Shown here: positions 25,415 through 39,308 of the stretch, piece after piece
Numbering within the stretch: position 1 is the first letter of the stretch
Layout of the letters: each line of letters begins with the position of its first letter
Translations under genes and position numbers: made by a program
Notes under the pieces: generated by a model
Database searches by the model: none
Told to the model about the DNA's origin: nothing
Seen by the model: the letters and a program-made list of their open reading frames with translations, nothing else
NCBI GenBank assembly: GCA_016748015.1
Contig: JAAOMT010000436.1
Coordinates: forward strand, 1,626,412 to 1,690,411
DNA from: Geosiphon pyriformis
Lineage: Eukaryota > Glomeromycota > Glomeromycetes > Archaeosporales > Geosiphonaceae
DNA length: 64,000 nucleotides
Reading direction: 5' to 3'

Positions 25415-26773
25415 TACAGGGGGGTATAAAAAGTATTGGACACTTAATATAATATATAAAAAAGGCTATATATAGTAATACCATTACCAATTTAAGTCAT
25501 AATTTTTTTTATAATTACTTATAGTTATAATCTACAAATCAACATAAATCGCGTCCTTGTAAAACACAACAGTGGATCATACGCGTATATATAAAATATC
25601 AAACATTCTTGTCATGAAAAAATTTACCACATCAAATATGTCTTGGAAAAGAACTTTCTGAATACCAAAAAAGAGGAATTATTTCAGCAATAAAGTTAGG
25701 ACATACAAACAGTAAGATTTCCACGACTATTGGATGTTCACGTTCTTCTGTAATATGTGTATGGAAGTCATACGAGCTAAAAAAACTTCCTAAAAAACGA
25801 ACGGGCCGACCACAAATTCTTGACAAACGCGCACGTGAACAACTCAAATATTCAATAATGGAGAATAAAAAAACCTGCCGCCAAACTCTTTCTCAAATAC
25901 GATTGAATTTTATTAAAGATACCAACAAATCTATTTCTATACAAACTATTTAAAATGGATTAGCTCAAGAAGGACTTCGCTCGTGCATTCCTTGTCTCAA
26001 GCCATTAATTTCCAAATCAAATAAAGAAAAACATTTACAATGGGCTCGTACTTATGAAAATTGGACAGTAGAAGATTTTAAACGAATTGTTTGGTCAGAT
26101 GAATCTACATATACACAATTTAGAACTACAGGATTTGGATGTGTATGACGTAAACCTTCCAAAGAGTTTCATAAGGATTGTATTGCAGCCACAGTTAGAA
26201 AAAGCTTTGGTCGCATGTTTTGGGGATGTTTTTCATGGGTTGGTTTGGGTCCTTTAGTTCCTTTGGTTGGTCATATTACTGGAGTTATACACCGCGAAAC
26301 CTTGGCTAATTATACAATTCCTATGGTAAAACTTCATGCAAATAAAACTAAAAAAAAGTTTTTTTTTCAGGAAGACAATGCACCAATTTACACATCAAAA
26401 GTTGTGCGTTCTTTTCTTACCTCTTCAAATGTTGAATTACTTCCTTGGCCAGCACAAAGTTCTGATATTACTCCAATAGAAAATCTTTGATCATATATTG
26501 AAGTTAAAATTCGTCAACGTAATTCACAACCCTCAAATATTGTACAATTGGAACGGTGGGTTAAGGAAGAATGGGATGCGATACCTGTAAATTACTATCA
26601 TAATTTGATCAAGTCTATGCCACATTGAGTTCAAGTTATTCTTGAAGCAAATGGGGGTCAAACAAAATACTAACATGTATTTTAATATAATAATAAAAAA
26701 TTAATGAATTATAAGTTAGTTCTTTTATATAACATATTATAAAAGTGTCCAATACTTTTTATACCCCCCTGTA
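25415..26773 (+). mobile_element. Tc1/mariner DNA transposon copy with intact ends
   Basis: The element spans 25417-26771 (1355 bp) and is flanked by TA on both sides, the target duplication of this superfamily. The terminal inverted repeats begin CAGGGGGGTATAAAAAGTAT, match perfectly for 29 bp and continue imperfectly into AT-rich sequence. A single degenerate transposase frame fills the inside. The perfect ends suggest fairly recent insertion, while the interior has several stops, so this copy could move only with a transposase supplied elsewhere. Confidence 0.93.
25639..26673 (+). pseudogene. DD34E transposase of the Tc1 group, broken by four in-frame stops
   Basis: The frame from 25639 to TAA at 26671 reads as a Tc1-type transposase with no frameshift: a helix-turn-helix region (KRGIISAIKLGHTNSKIS), GRPQIL, WSDEST with the first Asp, FWGCFSW, QEDNAP with the second Asp, and DITPIENL with the Glu 34 residues further on. 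Four stops interrupt it: TAA at 25951, TGA at 26146, TGA at 26488 and TGA at 26626. By conservation in the family these replace Gln, Trp, Trp and Arg, which are single C-to-T or G-to-A changes. No ATG is in this frame at the expected start, so the N-terminus is also lost. Confidence 0.9.
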
Positions 26774-29700
26774 TATATATAATAGTGTTGGTATTAAGAT
26801 ATATTGAATGAAAAATCTTTCAGGATTTGTTTTTAAAAACAATTTTGCAATTACTTTTCACCAAGGAGTTTTAATGCATAATTAAGAAAAATATAAAATA
26901 TAAAAAAATTAATTAATTTATTATGACTTCTAATGTAAATTTATTTAAGTTGTTAAAAAATTTTAACTTTTTCAGTTGATATAAATATAAATAAATTTGA
27001 ATAATTTAAAAATTTTGATTCACACATGAAATAATAATATTTTTCATGAATTTTCTGAAAAATCTAGTTAAAAAACTTAAATAAAACTTCTTATAAATAC
27101 ACTACTTTTTATTTGTTTTTGATTCTAATTAACTTTTCAATGGTTTTATAAATTTTCAAATGTTATCAAGTATTCTATAGCATTTTTAGGCCTTTTAACA
27201 AGGCCAAAATATGTTAAAATTTGTAAATCGAGTTTAAAAGTTTGAGTTTATAAAAGAAATTATCAAATAAAAAATGTTCATTTCACAACTAAATTGATCT
27301 AAAAAATATATATATAAATAAAAATATATTGCATTTTAAAAAAAATTAAACAATAAATTAAATATAATCTGAAAAATAATTTCTTTTTATTTCTGTTTCT
27401 TTTTTTTTCAGAAATAATGAAAATTTTCAAGTTGTTCTTGCTTCAAATAATATCATTGAATATTGAAAATTAAAAATCGAAAATTCAAATAATATTAAAA
27501 TCAAACTGCTTTTGTATTAAAATATTTTTCAATAGATTACTTAGCATGCAATGAAATAAAATAAAAAGTTTTTACTATACATATATTGCTTTTTTTGAAT
27601 CAATAATTTTTGAAAAGGTTTGCTCTTCATAAATTATCAGACGCCTAAAAATCAAAAAATAATAAATTCAATAAATTAAGAAAATTAAAATTGTTTGTTG
27701 GAATCTTGAATTAATTGTTGAAATATAATAATTATGGCAATTTCTTAAGCAATAGTAATTATAAAATAATTTAACCAAACAAAAATATTTGTATTCGTTT
27801 TAAACTTTTTGCTTTGGTTTGATCATAAAAGATGAAATTGTTTTTAATTCTTGGTGTCAATATCTAATTTAAAATACTTAAAAAAATTATTATTGCTTAA
27901 ATACAGGATTTTATTTTAAGCACTAATTTTAAAATTATTTAGGGTTAGATTCTAAATATATTACACAAAATTTAAAATCAGACAAATAAAAAATGCATAT
28001 AAACAAAGTTGCCATATTAATTTTTTAAGATTCGTATTTCTTGAGTAACTTTTTATACAAATTTTTATTTTAAAATACTCATTATCTAAAAAAATATTTT
28101 GTTAATATTAATAAAATACTATTTCTTAAAATTACAATAATTATTATTATAACAAATATTTTTTATTTTCAAATTCATTAATAAAGCTAAATAATATGTT
28201 ATATAATTGAATCTTGCTTATTTTTACAATTATTTTTGACACAATTGCATAATTATCACATTATTAGATATATTATATAAAATTTTAAACTTAACATATA
28301 TTAAAATTTTATCAATATTATCTGTATAATCACATTACAGTATGTATAACATTTATTATAGTATAAATCTAATTTGGAGATATATTAAAGCGGAATAATT
28401 GTATATTATATTTGCAGATTATAAAAACTAATTGTATGAATAAAGATTAAATGTTGTGCTTTAAATAAATTTTCAATTGCATTTATTGAATTTGCCATTA
28501 ACATTAAAAATATAACAATATTAGAAAGAATTAATTATCAATTTTATTTTTTAAAATTCAGATAATAAGTAACACTTTCAAATTAGTTTTATAATATTAT
28601 TTCATTTCTTTCTTTCTTCATTTTATATCACTAGTAAATTTAATGTTTCCTTTAAATTTTTTATTTTTATCTATTTAAAAACTAATACTCAATTAATATA
28701 TATTATATTCAGAAAAAATAAAAATTTGTTAACGTTTAAGCTATACAAAAAAAAGTTTTAAGATTAATCAAAATACGATATTCAGAATTTCTAAGCAAAA
28801 AATAATAATTATGTAGAAAAACCTTTTAACCAAGCAAAAGCAATTAGATTAAACAGGTATCACAAAAAATAATGTTAAATATATTTATATGCACCTTTTA
28901 CTTTTTTTCCATGACAGTTTTTTTATTGTGTGTTTCTTCAATTTGATTATAACTTTATACAATAAATATTATTGCAAATGTAATATACACTCATACTTAA
29001 TTGACTAACATTAATAAAAAAAATTAAATTACATGAAAACTATAAACACTGTATAAATAAGAAAAAATAAAATATGATTTTATAATAATATAATGATTAT
29101 TTTTAAATATAAAAAAACTACAATAATTAAAATTTAACACAAGTGTTTAATAAATAACAAAAAAAGACTTAACAAAATTACTAAAATATAATAAAATCTT
29201 TACATATAATGAAATATAACCTAAAAATATTTTTTTCTGTATTAGAAAATAATACAATTGCACAAATGTATTTACAATCGATAACAAGTAATTCTTTTGA
29301 TAAAACAAATCAAAAATTTAATGTTGAGTGTTTATCACTCACTTTTAAAATAATTTTTTTAAAGTATTTGTAAAAAAAGTCAGAAAAAAATTTAAAAAAA
29401 ATGATATGCTAAATTAGTCAACAAATAATTCTAAAATAAATTTTATAAATAATATTTGGAGGTGAAAAACATTAAATATTTCAAATGAATTTAAATAGCT
29501 TTAAAAATTTAGCAAATTCAATAACATAAGAAATCAATACAATATTAAAATTTAATAAAGTATTAGTAAAATAAAAAAATAACTTATTTTATCAAATTAT
29601 TTGAAAAAAGATTTTGTAATTCAAAATTACAACAGATTTTTGCAAATCTCAAATTCATGTAAAATTTTATTGAGTTTTTTACATTTTTAAAAAAAGTTAA

Positions 29701-30257
29701 AAAACAATGCAATAATTTATCAATTACAAAATATTTTGAATGTTAATAAAAATAGTTTTTATTATATAAAATTTCAACTTTGTACAAATAATATTAAGAA
29801 TATTTAAAAATTATGCTTTCATTTATTAAAAATTTTTATAGTTTATATGTATTTTATGATCTAAATATTATTTTTTATATTTAACTTTTTATTATAATTT
29901 TAATAAAAAACATAATTAATAAAAACTGCAAAAATTTTCTAATATCATATTTAACAATTTTTACATAAAATTTTTGTGATCAAATTCAGGATATTTTATT
30001 ATTAATAATTTTACAAAAAAAACGATAGATTTTCAAATTATTTGACTTTAATATAAAATTAAGAAAAAAGCAAATATATTAAACATTTTTGTTAAATCTT
30101 ATTTATTTGTGCTATTTATTTAATTTTAATTCCAAATTTATGTAAAGTATAAGCAATAATTTTTAATATAATAAAATATTTTTTATTTTTTTTATTTTAT
30201 AATAGCAATATTTCTAATTAAGTTAATTTTTTGTTTAGCTTAAAAATACATATAATA

Positions 30258-30296
<39 letters not shown>

Positions 30297-31137
30297 GAAT
30301 ATTAAAAATAATAATATTAATAAAAATAAATTACAACGATTAAATATTAATATTAAATTTATACATTTATTACAACTAAAAATGTTTTGAAATAGTTAAA
30401 ATATGGCTATTTAATTTTAACACAATTATTTTAGTCCTTTGCTAATAAAAGAATAATTAAATATTTTATCACAAAAGTTTACTCAATTAATTAATAAAAA
30501 TACAACTTCATATTTTTATGGTTTTTTTAACGCTAAATTTTAATTTTTATATTTATGTCAACACTTAAAAAAATTTGTTAATTTCAAAGTTGAATAATTA
30601 ATAATAAAATTTTGATAACTGTTTTTAATGATCAGGTCAGTCAATAACCAAGTCAATGACTAAGGTGGCTGACTAATGACATCAGTGGCTAATACATGTG
30701 ACTAACTATGGCTAAGTAAATAAGGAGTAAAAGTTTCAACCGTAACAATATCTTAATAATTCCAATGAAATATTAGTATTGAAACAATTATTTTTCCCTT
30801 CTGATTAAAAATTATTATTGAATTCCAAAAATTGATAAGCCCAAAACCCAAAACTCAAAATTAATAGAAAATTAAAATTAATCTCTGGTAGATTAATATT
30901 CAGGGAATTTAGAATTTTAAATATTAGAGCCCAGTTTCAAACTCCCATTTAGACTGAAATTTAATTATTCAAAAATGACAACTTGCAAAACTAATAGAAA
31001 ATTAAGGAAATTAAAAGCAAATTTCATACTTTGATAATTCAAAATTATAATTATTAGCAAAATTTTCTTTTTGTTTTTAATGTAAGGTGTTTAATAAGAA
31101 TTGCTTTATTGTTAACCCTCTATATTCATTTTATTGA
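26774..31137. other. Long, extremely AT-rich intergenic stretch
   Basis: Over 4 kb with almost no G or C, including an AAT microsatellite near 30255-30297. A slightly GC-richer patch at about 30.63-30.74 kb (repeated gtcaatgac/ggctaa words) resembles 3' flanking sequence of genes L and N. No gene is visible. Confidence 0.5.
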
Positions 31138-32420
31138 ATAATTGATGTCAACTGCTTTCAACAGTTTTATCGTTTCGATCTTTCTTGCAACTACCCATCT
31201 TTATTCCAAATAAGGGCCGTGATTGAAGAAAATTTTTGGTCTATTTGTCAATGGTTGCCCTGCATTGCATTCCTAAAAGATATTTTCAATTAAAGGTTAT
31301 ATAAAATCTTACTAACGAGATAAAAAATTAAAACTAACCAAATTTTCTTCATTAATTGCTCCTTCAATCCATCTTTGTTGTTGATCCTCCGGGATAGAAG
31401 AACTATTACAATTCCAATATAAATCTTCATAATTGGAAGAATCACAATTACTAGATAACCCAATCCAAGTTTCAATACCAAAATGCTTCCATCCCATTGA
31501 AGCCGGAGGAAAGTGTGGGACATGATCATTTCCGTGGGTGATACGGTGATGGTTAACCAATGAGTTTATCAAATCACTGAATTGGCTGGTTCCAACTCTA
31601 GAAGCTCCAAAGTAATAGTGGTATGTCCCATTTAATGAAGATTAATCTCTGGCCAAAGATTATGATGTATAATTCTACTTTTTTCGAACCCCCACAGAAT
31701 GCTAATAATTAATGCACATGCTAATATTTTCAAAAGCTAAAATTTGAGAATTATTTTTTTGAAAGGATAGGAGCAAAAAATGACATTGATCCAACCTTCA
31801 CCAACAACATGCCCAACGAAAAAAATGTCTTTGATATTGGGGTTGATACTCAAAACAGTGTGTATATCATGAGCAGATCTCTAAAAAATGTAACTGAAGC
31901 CTTCACTATCCTTTGTTAAAATCTATTTTTCTTAAAAATTGAAAACAATTACTTGCACTACAAAAGAAATAACCAAACCTTTATAACCAGAAGATGACTC
32001 AAGCCATGAAAATTGTGCTGAAAAAGCAAGATTCTCAAAAATGTATTTTTAGAAATAAATTCAAATATTTTAAAAGTTTTATCTTTAAAGCATTTACGTG
32101 GTTCAGGGCCAGGTGAAACAGTTTCATCGCGGCCCAAGCAATAACCAGTATTTACGAGAAATGCAAGCTTTTGATAAAGCAGTAAATATTCTATGCCAGG
32201 TTTTATTCGCCTTTTGGTATGCAATGGTGAACGCTTTGTAATTTGATTTTTTTGTAAAGGAACTTTAAATTGATTTCTCCAAATCGATAGGATAGGAAAA
32301 GTATGGTTTATATCCTTTTTTTGTAGAAACTAAGAACCTTTGAATATCTTGAAAGCATATGCTACTTTTCAAATTTTTGTGTGCTAAAAAGTAAAATCCT
32401 AATGAGATAAATATTGAGAT
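31138..32420 (-). pseudogene. Gene G: decayed lipase-like paralogue related to gene H
   Basis: Recognisable blocks in gene order on the minus strand: an exon 1 remnant (about 32330-32100) reading KDINHTFPIL...TGYC, matching KQDVNHSFPIV of gene H; a short exon 3 remnant with FFVGHVVGE (about 31880-31800); an exon 4 remnant with FGASRVGTSQFS, HGNDHVPHFPP and KHFGIETW (about 31620-31340); and a last exon from 31272 with ECNAGQP and NHGPY. Damage: about 45 residues missing between the oxyanion strand and the elbow, a stop and frame change before FGASRVG, a one-base loss in the GPYFG codons that leads to an early TAA, and an interrupted anchor region. The nucleophile position is Val (GTT), and the following GG has become GE. 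Clearly not functional as a full-length protein. Confidence 0.82.
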
Positions 32421-33565
32421 AACTGTTGCTTATTTTTTCGAAATATAAAATTTTTTTGTAAGTAGATTTGTAAAAAAACCCATAATATTATATTTTTTTC
32501 AATACAAATCTCTAACAAATAAATAGATATAGGTCTTGACTGATTTTGTAAAAAACAATTTTCAAAATTGACAGGACAAGAAAAATTACAATTCATTCTA
32601 CTGATATGGATCATCTCAGGCCATATCTTACAATATTGAGACCTTGGAGATAAGTCAATTTACAAACAATGAAGTAACAATGGCAGCGAAGAAAAAGATT
32701 TGGAGTAATTCTATAGATTTCACCAGGTGTTTTAAGAAGAAAAAGGTTACTATGGCTGGTAATATTCATGTAATGAATATTCTAAATGTTAAATGGATTC
32801 CTTCTTGCTCCTATGGTTGCAAATATATTTTAAATTTATAAGTCGTCAATCTTTCAAAAACATTCTAGAAAATATTGTTCCTTTTTTATTAGTTTTAAAT
32901 TTTGATCTTTGCATTAAAATATTTCTTTAGTATCTTGGATTATTTTGGATAAAAAATTATTGTCCCATTTCGCCATATATTAAAATATTTGAATAGTTTA
33001 AACGGTTGTTTTAATTGAAAAAGTCTTTTTTTCAATTCCTAGGTGAATCGAAATTTCTCATTTTTGAAAAGGAACTTGACATTTTATATGCAAAGTTTTA
33101 ATGTTTCTCTTCACAATAGATATATTTTTTCTATAATAAAAGAAACATCAAATAAATATTCTTGGTTTTTATTAATTGCAAGCAAAAAATTGTAATTGAT
33201 AAAAATTTTAACAAATATTGGATATCCAATTTGAAATATTGAGATACTAAAAGTTTGATGAATTCAAAGGTTAATTCATAGTGCTCGTGGAGATTTCTTG
33301 GCAAATTTTTCATTTTAATAATACATAAAACAACCTATTATATGTTATGTTTAAAAAAGCTTCATTGAATGCTAGCATAAAGTATTTATATAATAGTTTA
33401 AGAAAAATAATTAGATTCAGTTATTTTTTCTATTTTTCCAAAACTTGAATGTTTAAATTTTATGAAAAATTTATAAAGAATCCCTTGAAAATGATAATTT
33501 TTATTTCTTAAAGGATATTATGAATACTTTTTTTAAAAACTTTTTTTATTTTCAATTTTACAAAA
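32421..33565. other. AT-rich spacer between genes G and H
   Basis: Small open frames here (for example at 32644-32841) have no recognisable motif. I see nothing supportable. Confidence 0.45.
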
Positions 33566-35011
33566 TCAAAAATTCAAAAGATTTTTACTACTACAATCAC
33601 CCATTTTAACATTGAAATAAGGACCATCATGGAAGAAATTATTCGAAACATTGCCGATTGATTGTCCTGCATTGCACTCCTAAAGAGAAGTTTTTTTTTT
33701 AAAATCTATTCTGTTTGAAAGTCATTTCTTTTTTTTTAAAAAAAAAACTTACCATATTCTCACTGGCAAATCCCTTAAGCCATTTTGTTCTTTGTGTGGT
33801 TTCAAGCACCCAATTATTACAATCCCATAATGAATATGTATCATCAGGACAATCGCAATTTTTCGATGGCTCAATCCAAATTTCAAAACCAAAATGTTTT
33901 CGTCCTTTTGAAGCCAGAGGAAAGTGTGGGACATAATCATTCCCATGGGTGATGCGATGATGTGTAATTAACCTGTTTGCCATTTCACTGAATTGGATAT
34001 TTCCAATTCTCGGAGCTCCAAATGTGACAACTTGTTCTCCCATTTCGCTCAAATTTACATCAGGCCAAAGATTTAAAGTATTAATTTTATATTTTTCATA
34101 ACACCATCTAATGCCAGCGATTGCAGCGTATGCTGGCATATTAGAGAAAGATAATAATAATTCAGATTTTTTTTTTATTAACTAAAAAACAAAATGATAT
34201 TATTTTCCAAACCTCCACCAAGAGCATGACCAACGAAAAAAATGTAAGTCATATCAGAATTATTTTTTAAATATGTTCGTATATTTTCTAATATTCTCGG
34301 AAGGGCAGATTCGATAGTTTTCGAGAATTGTTTAATAACACGAGCTTGACGGTAGTATACTGGAAAGCCTTCCACTCGAAATGTCACTTGTCTATCATTC
34401 AATTGCGGCCACCACATTTTTGTTAATTTCTAAAAAGGAAATAAATATATTAATTTGATGGATTATTGAAATATATTTCAGGAAATTAGAAATAATTACT
34501 GGTCCTGCAAAGTACACGATCAAAGCCTTCAAACCTTCTTCTGCTCTTCCGTTACTTATGAATTTGACTAAAGGAGAAAAAAATAATTTTACATCAAATT
34601 AATCTAAATCACTTATTTTTATTTGAAAAATTATCAACCATTTATGGGTCCCTTAAATGAAGGACAATACGCATCACTTGCTAAAACTGCCAACTGTTCA
34701 TAAAGCGGTAATAAATTTGCGACTGGTTCCATTAATTTTTTAGCACGTGATTTAGCTCGTTTTGTGATTCGATTGAATTGTAAAGGAACTTTGATTTGAT
34801 TTTTCCAATCAACTACAACAATTGGGAAACTGTGATTTACATCCTGTTTGTGGAACTTTTGAAGTTTTTGAATTTTTTGAGAATTTTTCCAGCATTTAGA
34901 ATTTTCATGCACCCAAAAGTGAAATGCGAAGGATATAAAAATTGAAAAAATAATTTTATTTCCCCATAAAAATTTGAATTTTCTTATACCAAGATCTATA
35001 AAAGAATTCAT
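33566..35011 (-). CDS. Gene H: membrane-anchored lipase-like protein, nucleophile Ser replaced by Ala
   Basis: Exons on the minus strand are 35011-34639, 34567-34500, 34429-34213, 34132-33753 and 33679-33566, with phases 1, 0, 1 and 0, giving 383 aa ending in TGA. It belongs to the five-exon subfamily. The anchor helix lies at about residues 17-33. SDAYC, VYFAGP, FVGHALGG followed by AYAAIAGI, TFGAPRIGN, the Asp loop HGNDYVPHFP, KHFGFEIW and a CDCPDD...WDC pair follow; the last exon has ECNAGQSI and FHDGPYFNVKMGDC. The elbow differs from the textbook GHSLGG by the Ser-to-Ala change alone (codon GCT), the same change used in the laboratory to inactivate serine hydrolases. All other signature residues are kept, which argues for a maintained protein rather than decay. 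Confidence 0.88.
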
Positions 35012-36363
35012 TATCTTCTTTTAATGATATAAAGTTTATTTGAGCTTGTTTATATAAATGTGTTTCATTATCGGAACTAAAGCTTATCAAAGTTTTATTA
35101 TAAAACCTGTACATTGTTTACTTTAATGGGAAAAATACATTCAGCCTTTGTTATTTTATTATTCATCAAATGTCGATATAAAAATGGGAGAGTTTCATAA
35201 CAAAATTTAAATTTTGTTATCAAATTTTAGTGGTCAGTAGGTTTTACCATGATCGATAAAAAAATGTTTATTAGACTGAAAAAAAAGGAAAATAACTTGC
35301 ATCTAAAAACATTCTAAAATTTTCAGTTTTAATCTCAGTTTACCATTATGAAAATTTATTTTTTATGACTGTGTTTTCAAAAATTATAATAATGTAATAA
35401 TTATTAGTTGTAATATTGAAAAAAATATCCATCATATAGAAGCCAATTATATTTTATTGGTTTTAGCAATAATACACACAATTATTTAATGATTCAATAC
35501 AAGTTTTAAAATTATCTGTGGAAATGTTATATCTTCATAAGTCATCAAATGAGATATATGCTGGTGTTTCTTCTGTTTTTGAAACCAAAAAAGCAAAATA
35601 ATCATTCAAAAATTATTTAGAAGAAATTTAGCGAAAAAAGAAATCTACTATAAATGGCATTATTTATTTTATTACAAATTCTAAAAAGTCTAGTTAAAAC
35701 TTTTAAAATGAAATTTAATTTTTAGGAGCTTCGATATTCATAAACGAATTTTAAAATATCAAAAGGTTTTCCTCAATTTTATAATTAAGTTCTTGAAATA
35801 TTTAATCTTTAGAGAAATTTTAAAACTAGAATTATTATATTTATTTAAAAATTACAAAAAAAATTGATAAAATTTTTGATTTTTTTATGAATAAATAAAC
35901 AAATAAGTAAAAGAATTTAATTCTTTTAATAATAACATTTGGTTTCATTAAACAAATAAAACTATAAATTAAAAAATAAATGATTTTTCATACATTTTAA
36001 CTTACAAAATTAGACTGATATTTTGATAAAGATTTTCTAAGTTGAAAAATTAAATGATATTTTGAGATCAAAAAACAATTTTTTAATATAATATTTAACC
36101 TGTTTATGGTTTACTTAATATAAGACTTTTTCATAATTTGTATATATAATGAAACAAAAATGTAATTTTATAATTGATAACATGTGTTTTCATTATATAT
36201 ATAATATATTTATATAATTATTAACATATTTTTAAACACTTTATATTATTATTCAATACATGTCAAAAGCATTAATGCAAAAATATTTTTGCAATTTTAT
36301 AAATTTACCATTTTATTAAGTCAAACATTATATCTCATAAAATTTTTAGCATCTATTTTTTTG

Positions 36364-36397
<34 letters not shown>

Positions 36398-39101
36398 TGT
36401 ATGTATGTATGTATGTATGTATGTATGTATGTATGTTTGTTTGTTTGTTTGTTTGTTTGTACATTCCTATTTCAAAAAATTAATTATGAGCTTTTTTTTG
36501 GATTATCGGATTACCGAGAAAATTTTATTACAGCTGATCAACAATCTATCAACAGAAAATCATCCATCTTCAGTTTAAAAGAGTGTAGGAATGTCAAGGC
36601 TGAATATGATTCGAGAGTGCCAGGATCATACGTGTGTTTCAAATTAATGAATTAATAGGTCTTCTTTTTAGCATTAAAAATTTCAAAATTAATATTCTTG
36701 AATATATTTAAACAAAGAAAGAAAGAAATACATCAGATTTTGTTTCCTAAAAGTTTGTAGAGAATACACACATTTGGTTATTGTATATGCCATCTCAGTT
36801 ACATTCCATTTCTCCCATTATCTTCATTTTTTATAATTGAATTTTCTTTTAAATTGAAATGTACTTAAACTCCATCTTCAAAGCGGATCTAAATTTAAAA
36901 TGGCAACTTTCATTCGTTCAAAAATTAGATACAAATAAAGATTTTCCAAGTTGATGAATCTCACTAAATACGAATCAAGCTATAAGACGTTCAAATCTGA
37001 GTTTAAAGTGGTATTCGACTTTGACAATTTTCCTGGGGAAATGCTCATCGCTTCAAGTTTTGGAGTTGAAAATTTGCAATCGCGAACAAACTGAAGTGTA
37101 TCAGCTCTTTGAAAATACTTTAATATCAGAATAATATTTGAATATTTCGATTCATTTTATTATAACAATCTAACTTTAATATTTTTTTAACAAAAACTTT
37201 AAAAAATAGGGTATGCGATTCGAGTAATGGGATTAATTCTTAAGCCCAATTTAACTTATCAACATGTAATATTTTTGAGATTCTTAAAACAATTAAAGTT
37301 GTTTGTCAAGAGAAAAATTTCTTTTGAAAATTTAAAATATATCAATTTAGTGACTTTTATAATAGATTCAGTGTTAATATAATTTTACAATCCTTTTTTT
37401 GTGAGAACCAATTGACAATTTGTATCAACGGTATTTAAAATAGCATAAAAAAAATTTAACCAACTAAAAAGATTATCATAGTTAATTCCAATAAAACTCC
37501 TCCTTTATTATTTAATATTCACTTTTTATTACAATTAGAAGATGATTTATAATATATAAAAGTTTTTTTTAAAAAAAACTATGGAAATAAAAATCTAAAT
37601 AATTTTACACAATTAAAAAATTTTATATTGACTGTTTAATTAATTACAAAACATTTAGAAACACATAATTCAAAATATTTCTGTAATATATTATTTTTAA
37701 TTTTAATATCAAACAAACAAAGTTAAACAATTTTTTATATTACAAGATTTTGTGAGAATTTTGAAAATTTGATCAATCTATGCCATTTATTCAGATAGTT
37801 CAGAAGAAAATGAAAATTTTTAAAATGTTTAGATGGAAGTTACTTCAACAGTGTAAATTTTCAATTATTCTTTCATTAAATCAAAATTTCTCGACTTAAT
37901 TGATAATAAAAGCCTTTTCGGAATATAAATTTACTTCATTTTAGAAATAACTTTTTAATTTTGGCCTTGAAAAAAGCTGTATCATTCAATTTGCCGAGTG
38001 GACAAAAATAAAAATTGAACGAGACCTGCTAGTCATAAGTTTTCCCGACTTTTTTAGAGTTTGTTCATAAAATATTTCACTTCTAAAGTTTGAATTGTTG
38101 CCAAAAAACTATGTATAATGCCTATTTATATTCCTTGTTGTACCATTTTATTTCACATATTTATTCACATGACAGATATCAGTTTGTAATTTCACATGCT
38201 TTAAGTCAAATATCTGAATTTCAATATATAATTTCTTTATTTTGTTGGAGAGATGACAGATATATTCAAAAATTATTATTAAAAATGAGGGCCTTGGTCT
38301 GATTTAATGGAAGAATTCTCTCTCAATGGTCAAATAGAAACCCAGAAATTAGTTTAGCTACTATTGAAAGAAAGATGTGAATCATTAAAAATATCAAAGT
38401 AATGTTAAAAAAACTGCTTCAATATGGCAATTCCAGCTATTCAAAATTTTACTTGTGCTTATTTTGCTTGAAACGGTACCAAGTACCTTTAGTGGGGCAT
38501 GTTGGTTTTGGCCTCCAGACGATGCTGATACGATCTTTGTTCAAGTTGAGCTAATTTTGGAAAAACTTCTTCTGGTTAAATGAATGTTTAGACAACCACC
38601 ACCACCACATATATTAATGCAAGATTTGAAATTATTCTTAATTTCAATGCATTTATAGCACATTTCTAATCTGTCCATTGCCATTGCAGCAATCACCGTT
38701 ATCGGTTAAGGTGGTATTGAAACTAAAATTTTAGACTTATTTCGTCCAAAAAACGATGAGAATGAGAAAATTTTAGAGAAACTCATTTTGTAAGAATAGT
38801 TTCTTTTATTTATTTTCAACTCAGGAGAAGGTATTTAAAAATTTTTCTAGCTAAAAGTTTTGAAATGTATGAAAAGAAGATAAATTTCGAATTTTTCTCG
38901 AAAATGTATGTCAAAAAAAGGTTCTAAATTTTTTCGAATATGGGAAATGAAAAAGGTTACTGGTTGAAGTATTTGGATAAAATCATTCAAAGAAATTCAC
39001 TCATTAAATACTATGAATTCTAAAAAATCGGGGAAATAGCTCAACTATTTTTATTGCTTTCCCATTGCTATTCCTCAATATTTGTTGTTGTTTTTGTTGT
39101 T
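35012..39101. other. AT-rich intergenic DNA with a compound microsatellite
   Basis: Apart from the ATGT/TTGT repeat listed separately I find no supported gene. Patches at 36.55-36.63, 36.87-37.09 and 38.44-38.78 kb are less AT-rich and may be gene remnants, but their frames are broken and match nothing I recognise. Confidence 0.45.
36366..36461. repeat. Compound ATGT then TTGT tetranucleotide microsatellite
   Basis: About 17 copies of atgt pass directly into about 6 copies of ttgt. The Met-Tyr-Val-Cys-type open frames seen across it in several frames arise from the repeat and are not genes. Confidence 0.95.
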
Positions 39102-39308
39102 ATGGAAGAAGGAAAAACTGTAAATTCTTACCCTCTGAGTGCACAACAATTTTTAAGGATACCAATTGAAGCCATATTATTTGATGGAGAAATTTTCAAA
39201 GCTGTTGATGGTGTAGAAGATCCAGAAAAAGTTGAAGAAATTGAAAATGTTGTTCCAAGTATAACAAAATATTGTACAATTGTTCATTTAAATACTTTAC
39301 TTACATAA
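39102..39308 (+). CDS. Possible small acidic protein, unknown
   Basis: ATG at 39102 opens 68 codons with less AT-biased codon use than the surroundings, reading MEEGKTVNSYPLSAQQ, then an acidic stretch (DGVEDPEKVEEIENV). The same frame is open for about 26 codons upstream with a hydrophobic run (LFLLLSHCYSSIFVVVFVV) but no ATG, so a secreted precursor with a lost start or an unseen upstream exon is possible. No family recognised; it may be a fragment. Confidence 0.3.
   Translation: MEEGKTVNSYPLSAQQFLRIPIEAILFDGEIFKAVDGVEDPEKVEEIENVVPSITKYCTIVHLNTLLT

Noticed and set aside
26146-26628. TGA read as Trp, since two of three TGA codons in the transposase fall at Trp positions
   Set aside because: Genes F, H, K and L end naturally at TGA after the conserved C-terminus, the third TGA replaces Arg, and a TAA is also present. 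Mutation is the simpler explanation.
36289-36655. Three overlapping open frames with repeated Met-Tyr-Val-Cys
   Set aside because: They are translations of the ATGT/TTGT microsatellite in different frames.
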